A stretch of 64,000 nt of DNA from Aquila chrysaetos chrysaetos (taxonomy: Eukaryota; Chordata; Aves; Accipitriformes; Accipitridae). Under the pieces are notes generated by a model. The model ran no database searches. It saw nothing but the letters and a program-made list of their open reading frames with translations, and was not told where the DNA came from. Position 1 is the first letter of the stretch. Each line of letters starts with the position of its first letter. The stretch is from the NCBI RefSeq assembly GCF_900496995.4, contig NC_044018.1, positions 10,626,501-10,690,500 on the forward strand. The letters are read 5' to 3'. This document shows, one piece after another, positions 46,301 through 58,560 of this stretch. Both the position numbers and the translations under genes were made by a program.

Positions 46301-49300
46301 TGCAACTAACCACAAAGCAAACCAGGATTTGTTCCAGAACATGGAGAGAATCATTAGCCTCTTTATTGCTTGGTTCATTGGGAAAGTTTAATGAGAAAGG
46401 CGGCTTTTTTTTTTTTTTTTTTTTATTTCCAGCTTCTGCTAAAGCTGAGTGTCTGAGAAATGGCACAAGCGTTCAGCTCTTAGTCTGGTGTGGTCAAATT
46501 CAGACCATCTGTGAACTGCTTAGCACAGAGCTTGCCATGATACAGCAGACACTGTCATCAGTAAGAGAAGCTGTGGAACCAGTAACCACCAAAACCAGTA
46601 ACCACCAACCCAGTCATCTCCACCAACCCGGTCATTCATATACATAAAAGATTCCCTCCTATGTACAAGGAGCAGAGCTGGTGCAGAGTGGTATCTTTCG
46701 CACCTGAGAGCAGAAATGCCAGATGGCACGGGGAGGAAGGACCAGAGAAGCAGAAAGGTCCAGGCGGAACACAACATGCCTGCTCAAAAGAGAGGAGGAC
46801 AAATGGAGCTCAGCCCAAGCACTGAGAGGGAGAAGAAGTGTGGGTAGGTGTGGGGGGGTGTGCCTGTGAGCGAGGGGGTCCGTACCAGCAGCTAGAGCGG
46901 GGCAGGGGCCTCGGGGGCTTGTATGCACAGGTACCAGCAACTGGGGACACTGGGATCCAGGGGCAGCTACTGGGCAGACTGAATGTCTGAGCCCAGCTCC
47001 TGAAGGGACCCACATTGTACGTATGTTTATATATATATATTTCCCACTAACAGACCCTGATCAGCCAGAGAGGGGAACAAGATGAGGCCCTCGGTGCTGT
47101 TTGTGCTAGTGTTTGTGTGAGCACTGAGTGTGTCTCAATGTGTAGATCTGTGTGGCCTGCTGAGTGTATATGTATATATACATATATATGTATGTATGTA
47201 TGTGCATATATATATGTTGTATACTTCTGTTTGTGTGTGTGTGCCTATTGGGAATACATGCTGAACTTACCGGTTGGACCAGGGAGCACGGAGCTGAGCA
47301 GCCTGACCTCTGCTGGGCTATCAGATTTGGCCCCACCTAACAAAACCAACTAAAAACCCTAGCTAGGGGACATGTAAGGCTCAGTGTCACCTTGTAATTG
47401 TTATGAAGCTTGAAGAGCAGAGATATCCTATGCTGTTTCTGAACTGGACTACCCCACGGGACGGCCGGAACACCCCTGAGACCAGCTTGGGTGGTCAGTT
47501 TTGCATGCAAAGGCAGCTTGCCAGTGCTGGGCTACCTTCCCAGCGCAAGCAAGGGTGCCTTACAACGCGCAAGCACGGCCAGGTTTCCCCTTCCTGGCAG
47601 GTGTATTGGCTAGGTCCCCCCAAGCCTGTGCCAGGTGCTCCAATACAGCAGTATTCCAGTTGTTCATTTCAAAGCTGTTCTTAAAATTCAGGGTAGATGT
47701 AATTATGTATATTTCTGAAATTACGTGGCTGAAGAAGAAAGTCAGGAGACAACATATACATTACATTTGAAAAAGATGGGGAAGAAAGTCTTTGAGCAAG
47801 AAACAAACCACTGAAGAACTATCACTCTACCAGTTGAACATACACAGTGTTTTTCTCTCTGCTTTAGTGTCACAAGAAGGTAAAGTTGCTCAAAGCAAGC
47901 CAGACCCCTTTTTTTTTGTCCTTACCATATGGCCTTCCCTTGCGGCAATGTAGCACACGCGGCCTCCGCTAAAGAACGTGCCGTTCGATGAACCAAACGT
48001 AGAGAGTGCCACCGACAGGGAGATGAGCCATGCCCAACTGCCCAGGACTTTGTCCCTGAGGTGGGAAAGAGTTCACAGCATAACATCCAGCTCGTAGATG
48101 TATCAAATACTCATCGCAGAACCAGACAGGATTCTTCCCTCCATTATTCTCACTGAAATTTTTTTCCAAAGCCTTTCTTATGATTTAAAGCCTTCTTCCA
48201 GTTCCCATAATATTTAGTCACTAGTAACTTTTGTCTTTTCCAGAAAAGGCAACTTTTCTTCCTGCCTGGTGTGTATATATATCTACATCCGTCTACATTG
48301 CAATGGTATACAAAGCTGTCACAACAGGCAAAATCCCCTTTTTTGTGTACAGATGCTGTGGCGCAAATCCTGGAGATACTGCTATTGCAGCCAACAATAT
48401 TAGCTTGGAAACTGCAGAAAAACTGTTCCCACCAGACCTGAAGAAATATCCTGCAATATAACCTCTTTCCCAATATGCCTAAGAATTTAACCCTTCAATC
48501 CCATATGCACGTATTTCTGCTACTCTGTGAGTCAGGCCTAAGCCAAAGCAATTGTTTGAATTCCAGAAGTCCAATTCTACAACATGTTCAGACATTTATG
48601 GTTTGCTTTCTCCATAATAGAAGAAGTAGCAGGGTTACAAATAGAGTTCAAGGTAAATATTTGGAAGATATGATAATCTTCTCACCTAAAAGTGAAGCTT
48701 GTTTTCTGGAATGAAGCAGCATGAGGAATATTAATTGAGTAACAAATGCTGGTGTTTGGGGTAATTATCACATACATGTACACACATATACACAAACAAA
48801 CACACTGTTCATCTAATTGGCAAAAACCCCAAATTCAAAAGTTTTTTACAACACTTTATATTTCCATCTGAACTGTATGCCTTTAAGCCATGTGTACTCT
48901 TTTTTAGTATCACCTATCCCAAACGTTCAAAAATCAAGAGTTGGGCTTTGCAAAATCATGGCAGGAGCTTATCTACAACAATAATTTCAAAAATGTAGTT
49001 TAGAAGCTTAATAACTGGGTTATGGTCCTTCAGGCTTCAAGTTATTAAGCTACTTGCAATAACCAGAACTAAAATTTTTCCCTTTTTCAGAATGATGGAA
49101 TGTGGGCATCTCCTATGATCTTGCAACTCCATAACCACAAGATCTCAAGGGAAAACAACATATATCACAAAATTAATAATAAAATCTTTAGCAATGGTGT
49201 CTTTTGCATTTATGAGATTGGTGCTTTGCTGTTTGGACCCTGAAAGTGAACTACAGGGGCTACTGTGAGTAACTTCTTACAAGCAAACTGAGATCTGCTG

Positions 49301-52300
49301 TTGCTGTTAAATCACTGGCATCAAAGAAACGCTGGGGATAGTTTCACAAGCTCCTTTTGTGGCGAAATGTCTCACCACTGAACAATGTTTCCCTCTGGCA
49401 GTTTTCTTCTTATATGGAGAACAAATGTATTTAAATGTGATATGTCCTCCTCTGGCTTGTTTATCATCCTCTATCCTTTCTTAATGACCTGAATAACTGC
49501 ATCGCTTGCTCAGGAACCACAGCCATTACACTCTCCTCAGCTTGTGGCTATCTACCTGTCCTCAAGGCTTTTGAGTGCCCAGCTTTCTGGTTGCTACTTC
49601 AACGTTTCTTCCTGAATTGCACTCTCAGGGTGAAAAGGTTAATTAGGCAGGAAAAGGAGATGTGTTAAAAAGGAGGAAGCTCACAAATAACTTGTTAATC
49701 ACGAATGATGGGAAAGGAAGTGCAGAGAAAGTTCATGACACTGCAGCTTAGTGAGGCTTTGTAACCTGTTCAAACAAAGCACTAGACCTTTAAATGCTCC
49801 TACTTATAGTGACATGAAAGGCTATTAGAGAACACATCTAGCAAGAACTCAGTCAGATCTTCAAACTGGAGATCTTGAAAATGCACACAGAAGCAAAGCC
49901 ACTGCTGACTTTTTAGGAAGAGGATGAGCAGCAACATAATCTCTGGGTATACTGTGTCATCGTTTCTGCCAGACAACTCATTTAGGGCTATCACAGAGTC
50001 TGTGCCTTTGGAAATATTTAGACTAAGGCTGGATGTTCTGGTGGAAGATCATCTGGTTAGAAGTCAATGATGCCTACATCTCTCATGACAGTCCCTTCCT
50101 TCTCTTCCTAAAATCCTTGTCTTGCACAGAGCCTGTTTAATATCACCAAACATTTCAGGTTGATGGAAGGTACAAAGAATTTCTGTGCAACTCTGGAAAA
50201 GCACAAGCCAACTTAAAGATACAATTACCAAAGGCTACCCAACCCGTGTATAAAACTTCTGCTTCTCAAAGGTGTTGTAGAGATCAGTGTCATTTTCCAT
50301 TTCCCCACAGATGGAGAAACTGAACCAAAAGACTCCGGTCCAGTCTAACTTCCAGGTGCCGAGTGGACAGGATTCACCCAGCTGGCTGCTGTCTCACTCC
50401 CAAACCACTGCCTCTGCATTAGTGGGGCAGCACATTGTCCTCTCCATTTTTCTGGAAATATCTGAAATGTGGGGCATCTCCCAGTCCCCAGGTCTGGATA
50501 TGCACCCTCGCTGCCTCCTCACCGTCTGTGGGGAGATGCTCCTGGTGTGCACTTCACCTCCTCTTTAAGGCCGTTTTCCACGGGGAAAAACATGAGCTGG
50601 AGGGGAGCCACAGGTTCCCAGTGGGAATGAATGGGAATGGGGAGTAAGGGGTGTGCTGCAGAGCACCCCATCTTGGCAGCCTAGGTGCACCTTGGAGACC
50701 ATGGGCCAGAAGAGGCTGGTCAGCCTTGGCCTTTAGTGGGGGAAGGCTATACACTGCCCCAGCAGGGACTGGCAGAATGCTTCCCTGTAACGTGGCCTGA
50801 CAGGTCTTCCTGGCCTGAGCAACGCAGTGCTGCCATTCCCACTGGGAATAGCACCTACATCTCCTGACACTCAGGAGAGAACCCATGTGTCACTGGACTG
50901 CATTGGCTGTGTTGCCACATGCAGAGCTCACCCCCAAGTGACGGCCACAGCTCTTGAAGACAGCAGTTCAGATGGAGTCATGGCTGCTAAGTAGCTCACG
51001 TTTACCAGCAAATACAGGCATGTAACCAAAGGAATGGCAATCATCACAGCTCTGGGAAGGGTCACCTGGAAAAGGGATGGCAAGGGTGTTAGGTGCAGCA
51101 CGTTCATGCCTGCACTGGGCTTTTTTTGTTTGTTTTGTCTTTGCCACCACCCATGTCCCTCATTCAAACTCCTTCACTCACTAAGCTTTTCCACAGAACA
51201 AGACTTAGATCCAGATTCACATGGCAGTTTTTACACCCGTCTCCCAAAGATGTCAGGCAAACAGTAAGGTTGCACATTTCAAAAGTTAGTCTTTAAAAAA
51301 CAAACAAGCAACCAAAAAAGCCCCAAATCTTATTCAAAAATATTTTAGTTCATAGCTGCCCAAGATGACTGTTGCATACTTCTTGGTTACTTTAATATTG
51401 ATTTATTTCTTACTAGTGTGTTACTGATGTGCTGCACCTTCCCATGAACATCCCACTGACATGGATAAAGTGCCAGTGTGTGTTGCATCACATGTAATTC
51501 CTCTACAGGCTAAATCAAAGCAGGGCAGCACAAAGGAGATTTGCTCTAGGAAGGAATTATTAATTTTTTTTCTAGTGACAGGATGCTATCTTGGAAGACC
51601 ACAGGTCATTTTAAGGCTCAATAAAATCAACAAACACCACCCTATGCAGCTGAAAGCACTGGAAAAAAGCAACTAGCAGGGTGTTCATAGAGCAACTGTA
51701 CACATCTAAAAACCTGAAACAGCAATTTTTGCATTCCCAATGTAGGACAAGATATAGCAATTCCTTACGTTGTTGCCTCCACTCTGCAAGGGTCTGAATA
51801 TCAGTGCTTACAGTCCTGTGGGAGAGGCTGCCGCATGACCCTAGGATCTTTGCTGCCATTTAGGTTAATATTTAACTGTGCATTTTCATTTAATCTGTAA
51901 AATCTTGTGTGCTGCACTGATAGAAAGCAAACTCTATACACTCTGCACTCACACAGCTCTTTCTAGAAAAGGGTTGTTCACTGCTGTAGTGTCTGATCTG
52001 TGAAAAGAGGTAATATGGCACGGAGAGGGCTGATGTAAGTTGCAAGTGAGCTACTTCAGTGCCCATACCATGGACAGAACAATGCCTAAAAAGTAGATGT
52101 TTAAAGACAAGGGTCATTCAGAGAGTTAGATTCCCTCTCCACTGAGGCTTGGCTTGCTCAGAAGTTCCCCCTCCATGCAACGAGGAGAGATAAATGGGTT
52201 TGTGATGCATACATTATGGATCAAGTCTTTCAGGGAATATGTGGTGTTAAGGCACCTTTATGGATTATAGCAGTGAGTGCTTTTCTGCTTAAATCTAGGT

Positions 52301-53368
52301 GTCTACAGTGAGATCCCCTAACCACTAAGACAAAACTTCATCCCCAAAGCACGCAAGTGCTGCCTAATAGCTTTCTTCCAGTCAATGGGGTATTTTAGTG
52401 CTTTCTTGTAGGTAGGCTGTTATTTTGCTTAGAGACTCATTTTTATCCTTTCTGGACACAACCATAGGTGTCTTGCCCCAGAAGACAGAACAAACCAGGT
52501 GGAAATCTCAGTAGTCTTTCCTCAATGCTCTAATCCTTTGATTACCCCTCTTAACACAATCACAGATAGAATCACACATATTAGCAGCAGGATTAAGTAA
52601 GTAAAACCCAGCTCCCTCACTCACCTCAGGCTTCTTCAGTTCCTCAGTTACATAGTTCAGGTTGTTCCACCCATCGTAGGACCAGAGTCCCTGGTAAAAT
52701 GCCACTCCAACTGCCCCGATACCTGCAGTTGTGTTTTGAAAAGCATTTTGAAAACTCTGAGTTTGTCCGTTGGCAAGCAGCACCAATCCGCCCACCACAA
52801 TCACCAACAAAGCCAAGAGTTTGGCAGCTGTAAAAATGTTCATAATAGACGTCGCCAGCCTCACATTGAGACAGTTGATGATAGTTAAAAGCAGGATGCA
52901 GGCAGCAGCTGTACATTTGATGACAACCTGCGGAGATGAGCATCCTGGGTAGAACGGCGCAACAGCGTATTCAGCAAAGCTCAGACAGACAGCTGCCAAA
53001 CCAGCTGGTCTCACCAGGATAACAGAAGTGTAGGCGAAAAGAAAAGCAGGAAAAGAACCAAAAATCCTCAAGATGTAAATATATTCTCCTCCAGACTCTT
53101 TAATTATGGTTCCAAGCTCAGCGTATGACAAGGCTCCAAACGTGGCCAGGAGACCACACGCTGCCCAGATAAGCAGGCTGCTGGCAGGGCTCCCCATACG
53201 ATGTAGTACCCACTCAGGGGACATAAAGATCCCCGAGCCTATCATGGTGCCTGCGATTAATGACACTCCGCTAATCAGGCCAACCTCTTGCTTCAGTCTT
53301 AATTTCTCCTTCCCTTCACTCAGATCTGTGGATGAATGAGGTGAATCTGTTGTCTTCCTTTTCCTCAT
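43140..53368 (-). CDS. SLC7A15: SLC7 light-subunit amino acid transporter, SLC7A15 (ArpAT)/SLC7A9-like, six coding exons
   Basis: Coding exons join(53,368-52,625; 51,065-50,932; 48,055-47,926; 45,887-45,763; 45,325-45,238; 43,373-43,140) make 1,455 nt, 484 residues plus stop. All introns are GT-AG, with phases 0,2,0,2,0. The product aligns end to end with b0,+AT (SLC7A9, 487 aa): TM1 motif GSGIF (44-48), extracellular Cys143 that would form the disulfide to a heavy chain (rBAT or 4F2hc), the aromatic gate [17 protein letters not shown] (228-244), and twelve expected membrane segments. It should be a sodium-independent amino-acid exchanger at the plasma membrane. Position beside RHOB suggests SLC7A15, known from mouse as ArpAT (aromatic amino acids, L-DOPA) and remembered as a pseudogene in human 2p24. 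Residue resemblance alone does not exclude another SLC7A9 paralogue. The first 248 residues lie in one exon, unlike human SLC7A9. Confidence 0.9.
45238..45325 (-). CDS. SLC7A15: SLC7A15-like coding exon 5
   Basis: It is 88 nt, with acceptor CTTGCAG|T and donor AAG|GTGAAG. It encodes [20 protein letters not shown] and KPELPRSYK, matching FAAWLFYGLTILGLIVMR plus the following basic loop of SLC7A9. Confidence 0.88.
45763..45887 (-). CDS. SLC7A15: SLC7A15-like coding exon 4
   Basis: It is 125 nt, with acceptor GGCTTTCAG|CCA and donor CAG|GTATGT. It encodes [20 protein letters not shown] then [21 protein letters not shown], matching the SLC7A9 stretch from [20 protein letters not shown] to SLVNYF. 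Confidence 0.9.
46405..46424 (+). repeat. Poly(T) run
   Basis: Twenty T residues inside intron 3 of the transporter gene; it could be the tail of an unrecognised reverse-oriented insertion or a plain homopolymer. Confidence 0.9.
46850..47340 (+). mobile_element. LTR-like interspersed repeat, copy B
   Basis: It lies in intron 3 of the transporter gene, antisense to it. It shares with copy A (27.5-28.0 kb, opposite strand) an ordered series of blocks: gatccaggggc, a TA-rich stretch, ctgatcagccagagagg, gatgaggccctcggtgctgt, then a TG/TA-rich part and gggaatacatgct. Copy B has an expanded TA/TG microsatellite (about 47,165-47,245). No internal coding region is associated, so a solo LTR or other terminal-type repeat is likely. 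Family unknown, ends uncertain. Confidence 0.45.
47926..48055 (-). CDS. SLC7A15: SLC7A15-like coding exon 3
   Basis: It is 130 nt, with acceptor CACCTCAG|G and donor ATG|GTAAGG. It encodes [20 protein letters not shown] then [23 protein letters not shown]. This matches the SLC7A9 helix with [20 protein letters not shown] and the GREGHM boundary, where SLC7A9 is also spliced as far as I recall. Confidence 0.92.
50932..51065 (-). CDS. SLC7A15: SLC7A15-like coding exon 2
   Basis: It is 134 nt, with acceptor CTTTTCCAG|GTG and donor GG|GTGAGC. It encodes [20 protein letters not shown] then [25 protein letters not shown]. This matches [20 protein letters not shown] and [22 protein letters not shown] of SLC7A9. 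Confidence 0.92.
52625..53368 (-). CDS. SLC7A15: SLC7A15-like coding exon 1
   Basis: It is 744 nt and encodes residues 1-248 without interruption: a basic N-terminus, six membrane segments, GSGIF at 44-48, SGGEY at 92-96, PFYPGC with Cys143, and TEELKKPE at the donor GAG|GTGAGT. The ATG is chosen because it gives a tail of about 28 residues before TM1, comparable with SLC7A9, and no upstream in-frame ATG precedes it. Upstream untranslated exons were not identified; a TGAGTCA (AP-1-type) site lies at 53,419-53,425. Confidence 0.93.
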
Positions 53369-56300
53369 TGTGGAAATGTTAGGAGATGTTGTTGTTAGAA
53401 GGTAATATGGAATAAGACTGAGTCATTTGAATAACAACTATCTCAGGCTTTTAGGGTTAAGTTAATAATTACAAAAGCTACACTGAACACTGTCAAGAAA
53501 TTGAAACCTACCTTCCACGTTTTGCATTCTTCCATTACCCATCTTATCTTCATAATTTATTATGGTTCAAATCCTGCCAAGATTGATTATCTTTGAATCT
53601 CACTGCAAGCAACGGTAATGGGTAGCATTCAGCACCACCTCAGAATCACTCAGCACCTTACTGGACTGTGTCCCTGATTACCCCTCCTTTAAATTATGCT
53701 TCAAATGGCATCTGAAATAAGGATCAGGTAAGCAAAATCCCCCTGCAAATCTGTACTTTATTGTTTGATTAAAAGTCAATGCTCAAACACCTGCTTTGGT
53801 GCTCATTCACATTTTCATTCCCCACTATAAAGTGATCAAACAAACAAGCCCGTCACCCAACATGCTATGGCTTTGCTCAACGCGGAAACTTTCCAGTGTC
53901 TTAATCAAAGACAGAGAAATGTTCTGCTAAAAACAGTCCAGAGACTGTTTTTCTGCACAATAGTAGGGGGCAATTCTGGCTTTTTCAAATTTTAGAAAGT
54001 GCAGGAGGAGAAGAGTGAAAAGCTATAATTACATTTTTATGGGCCCTTTTTGCCAATGTACACGAGGTAGGCACATTCTTACCAGGCCATGATCTTCAGA
54101 GAATTTTGTCACTGCTCATTATATACACATTTCAGTGCACACCCAAGAGAAACATAGCACAAGCTTTTGGAAATGCCACTGACCCCTACTTAGATATCTA
54201 ACACGTAAAATCTTAGACTTCGGGGAGGGTTCTGCTATAAAACTGAATATTGTTAACAGTGCATGAGGGTGTATTTTATGATCCGTGATACATAGGAAGT
54301 ATTGAGCAGAGGGGAATTTCCATATGGATTCCTTCGAACTTAAACTAAACTTTACTGGCTCCAATTGTACAGAAGGAGAGTTACTGTCCTTGGTGGTCTC
54401 TTGCAGACTTCTGTGGTGATAAGTACCAGAAAACGGGAGTGAGACCTTCCTCAGCCCTTCACGGAAACAGCAGACCTTGAATCTTTAAAACTATCTGTCC
54501 TCCTCAACCATTTGAGCTAAAAAAAGCATGAATATAAACAAAGAAGTACTTTTATTGTTTGTCTAAAAATTCCTTCTCTTCTAAATCATTTAGATTTCTC
54601 TTTCCTTGCCTTCTTTTTTTTTTTTTTTAAATCGTCTCACTAGCTTTGCAGTTTTCTGCAAGAGTCCAAGAGTTATCTTGGACTCTTAGCAAAACTCATG
54701 GGCCCATAAGAAAAGCAACATATACGAGTCACATAATTTCTCATGCTAAAGCAAATAAAGTTACACAAATTTCAGCATTGGGTTGGAGGCCTTTAATTAC
54801 TTCAGAGAAATTCAGCTGTGAATTCTCTGAATTTTACAGTATAAATCTTATTATTAGATGAAGGAAATAATGAGAAAAGTTTGGGGGGGGGTGTAAGGGA
54901 TATTAGAAGCCATTCCTTATACCAACTCACTAGTATTCACTAGGAAATGGATCACAGCTGGATTTCTCCTAATTTCAAAGTCACTTATAAAAACTCACAG
55001 CTGATCAAGCTGTAGCTTTAACAAAAGCAAAAAGTTACTTTATCTGTATCAAGTAGGTTTTATAAGTCTTCCTAGAAAAGATGTGAGTTCTGAGAATAAA
55101 CTTACACACCTCGTACTGCAAGGGTACAAATTAATGCATTTCAAGTTAATGGTTTACAAAGTGCTTGAGAACGTGGAGGGAGGCATCCCAGTAACGTATT
55201 TTGTTTTACTTCTACTAGGTGACAGTGCACTTCTTGTTAGCTGGTTTAGCTATTTGTAGCGTATTCTTTTTTAAAATTGCTAATCACATTGTTAGGCGAT
55301 GCTGGAATCCTTCAGAGGTCAAAAGGTCTGGTTTCTTCTGCACTATAAACACTCTACTTCTGTATGCATCCATACATGTATTATGGATACCAATCCTCAT
55401 TGAAAATGTATTCACAAAATATGGTTAAATCAATGCTAAAGGAAAAGTTAATATGACTACAGGTAGTTAAGTATCCTTCTAGTAAGGTTACAGATATATT
55501 TCCATAACTGTTCTCCTGTTTTAATGAAGGAGCTTCTTTTCTAAAGTGAAAATGCAAGGTTCTTGGAGGGCCTGAGAGGATCGTTTCAAACCTTTACAGT
55601 TCTTGCTCCTAGAAATGAAGAACTTCTAATCTAATGTTGTAAAAAGAATCAGAATTTCTTCAAACTTGATCATGTCAAAGAAATTTCTGTAAGACCACTC
55701 AGATAACCAAGATTAATTAACTGGTATATCAACAGTCTCAGTCAGTTCCTAAAAGGAGGTCTATTTCCAGTCCTAGGATCATTGTTACTCAGTTCTAACT
55801 GCTTCTACCTCAAGTAATAATGAATCTAATTAATCATGATAAGAACTTGAGGCTATTCCTGTGGAAGCTAAGACAGTCTGATTGCTTTGGATGTTTTTTT
55901 CCATAGACTTGTTCTTTTTTTCACTGATATCAGCAGTAAGGAGCAGCCATAAGATATTTTAGTCAAATGGACTGTCACCATTATAATTTGTCAAAACTGG
56001 CTATGTAAAAGGGCATCTCACTGCTCCCCTTCAAAAGACGTGTATAAGAAGGAGTAAAAAATAAAAGTACTGCTTTCTCCTTATGTGGAGTAGCAGAGCT
56101 TTGTTGCTCAAGCTGTCACATAATAAATCCACTGCCTAAACAATGCTCACTTTTCATTTACCTTTGACATTGCAATGGGCGGTTGCCATCTACTGGTCTC
56201 TAAACAATAAGGCAGCTTTGTCCAGTGAAACATGGCTGTCTACATTTGGTTTTGATATTTTGCATTACTGATTAAAAAGAAACCCTACAATAAGTATCAG

Positions 56301-58289
56301 CTCTTCAATATTAAGGTAACACAAATAGAGTATACTCGAGTAGTGAATGAAAATTCTCCTTAATGTCCTTAGGGCTATTTTTATCTCAGCAATAGCTACA
56401 AGGACTAGAGAAAGCTAATTGAAGGTAAAGGCCAATGTCAGTGGTAAGAACTAGACAAAACATGTGGGCAAATATTTTGCAATATTTAATTTTAGGTTCC
56501 AGGAGTGGTATTTGGAACACAGTTATGGGCTTGGCTTCCCTGTCCCGTGCTTGGGAAAGACTTACAAATCTCAGAATGGGGATTAAAAATAACCCACAAT
56601 CTGAGGATGGAGTGACCAAACATTGCCTGTAACTTATATTGGAGGTAGACACCAATATTATACTTACAAAATTGTGCAGGGATGAAGATTTTCTTTTTTT
56701 AAATAACAAAAAAACCACATCAAGTTGTATGAGAGGTACCAAAGGTTAGAGAACTCTTCCAGGATATAAGATGTGTGTTTGACAGCCTTCTCTACTTCAG
56801 AACATGGAAACCCACAAATCCAAGTTGAATAGCATCACCTCCAAAATGCAGGCTTTGAACTGCAATTGCAGGCAGATCTTGGTGCCTGCACTTGCGATAT
56901 AAGTAGAGATGCAGGCTTGAAAAGAGGAAAGCGGAGCTCTGAAATAAGTCTTGAGCCCAGAAGAAAAGCTGGGGTAGAGAGAAAACATACCACAGGTGCC
57001 CTGTGTGAGAACAGGAGAAGGAAAGAGGGCTCATTGAGAGGTATCTGCCTGGGGAAGGGGTGCCCTGTAGTGTTTGACTCTAAGCCTCTACCTCCCCAGT
57101 GCGTCCTGGCTCTTCTCACACCTGAGCCCTGAAACAGCGCAGCTTTGGGCCTCCACGCCGCTGGAGATGACCTGGAGCCACCAGCTCCATTCATGGTGCT
57201 GCCAGCCCCTCTGCACCCAGGGGCCAGCAGTGCTTGGTTGCCCCCAAGGGACCAAGGCCCCTGGCATGCCTTCCAGCAGAAGAAGCTCTGGCTGGGATTG
57301 TAAAAATGCCGACGTGAGCTGCAGCTAGCAAAAAACCCAGCTTGGGCTACTGGGAGTAGGAGGGGGAGGAAAAAAGGCATTTCTGAGGATGCATGACAGC
57401 CCTAGGCTTCACAACAAGAATAATCACTGAAACAGAGCTTGTTTAAATTTGGACAGTAACTGCCTTTCCCTGCCATGTTACAATAGCAGATCTGAGCCCA
57501 GGGGATTAAGAGGGAATCTAAAAACCAAGAATTTACCGTAAACTAAGTTAGTGCTTCCTGTCTGGGTCTGCAGACAGCCTGCAGCGGGGCCGCGGAAAGG
57601 TGAGGTCAAGGCTCCCCGGTCTCACTCAGTAAGGGCTCAGCATATTCTGGTTCTGCAACTATTAAACTTTGAAAGATTTCCTTTTGTTTTACAGATATTC
57701 TGCATGAAAATGTATTTGGTATCCCACATGTTGCCAGTCAGATACTGAATATCTAGTTTAGTTATCTTACTGTATTCAGGAGGAAGCTGCTAGTCTTGTA
57801 CTGCATGTTTTCTGGGCTGCTCTGTTGAGCTGGGCATAGGGCAGTAAGAGTCCCACTCTTACATGTTGCCTGGGTGTACTCTTAAATAAAAGAACTGTTA
57901 GAGAAGATAGTGATGGAACAACACAGAATAAGAACCACAGCTGAAAAGAAAATAATTACAACTTTCATGAGTACTGATCCCACCGCTGCTTGCAAAGGTC
58001 AAGAGTTGTGACTTAAAGTTCCGTTTACAAACATTTTATTTTTATTAGAAATATAAAATAATTATTAGAAGGTTTATAATAAAACTAGAAAAGATAATGC
58101 TGCTTCTGATATGATTAGAATAGCATTCTGAAGCTAAACAAGCAAATAAGGATTGCATTTTTACCACTAGACACTGCAAACATTAGAAGTCAATACAACC
58201 AGAGAAGATCCTAAGTGACCCATTGAGAGCAACAGGAGAGTATCTGTGTAAGGGTTCATTCCCCCGGCTGCTGGAGCAGTGACTTCATT

Positions 58290-58340
58290 AAAAAAAAAAA
58301 CAACAAAATACAACAAAACAACAACAACAACAACAAAACC
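58290..58340 (+). repeat. (CAA)n-rich microsatellite after an A run
   Basis: An A run is followed by imperfect then perfect CAA repeats. Confidence 0.9.
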
Positions 58341-58519
58341 CAAACCTACAAAAAATCAACAGACTTCGAGTGATGCTGGCTCCAGGATTCCACATTTTAG
58401 CACTGCAGGCAGTTATTGTTATCAAGTGCCATTGCTACATTTTCTTTCACCTACTGAAGGAATATCATAAAAATTTCTTCCTTCATTCCTGTTTACATCC
58501 CTATTTCCTGATTTTATAG

Positions 58520-58560
58520 CTATATATATACACAGTGTATATATATGTGTATATACACAG
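58520..58560 (+). repeat. TA/TG microsatellite, partly palindromic
   Basis: Alternating TA with 'cacagtg' at the centre makes a near-palindrome that could form a hairpin. Confidence 0.8.

Noticed and set aside
46576-46610. Short direct repeat containing 'aaccagtaaccacca'
   Set aside because: Two copies of about 15 bp in an intron; ordinary local duplication with no further structure.
50285-50335. Short stretch resembling a MIR core (ccacagatggagaaactgaa)
   Set aside because: The match is too short and the flanks do not continue the MIR order.
56835-57380. ORF of 181 codons on the minus strand
   Set aside because: It lies in a GC-richer patch with overlapping open frames on both strands and no recognisable protein features.
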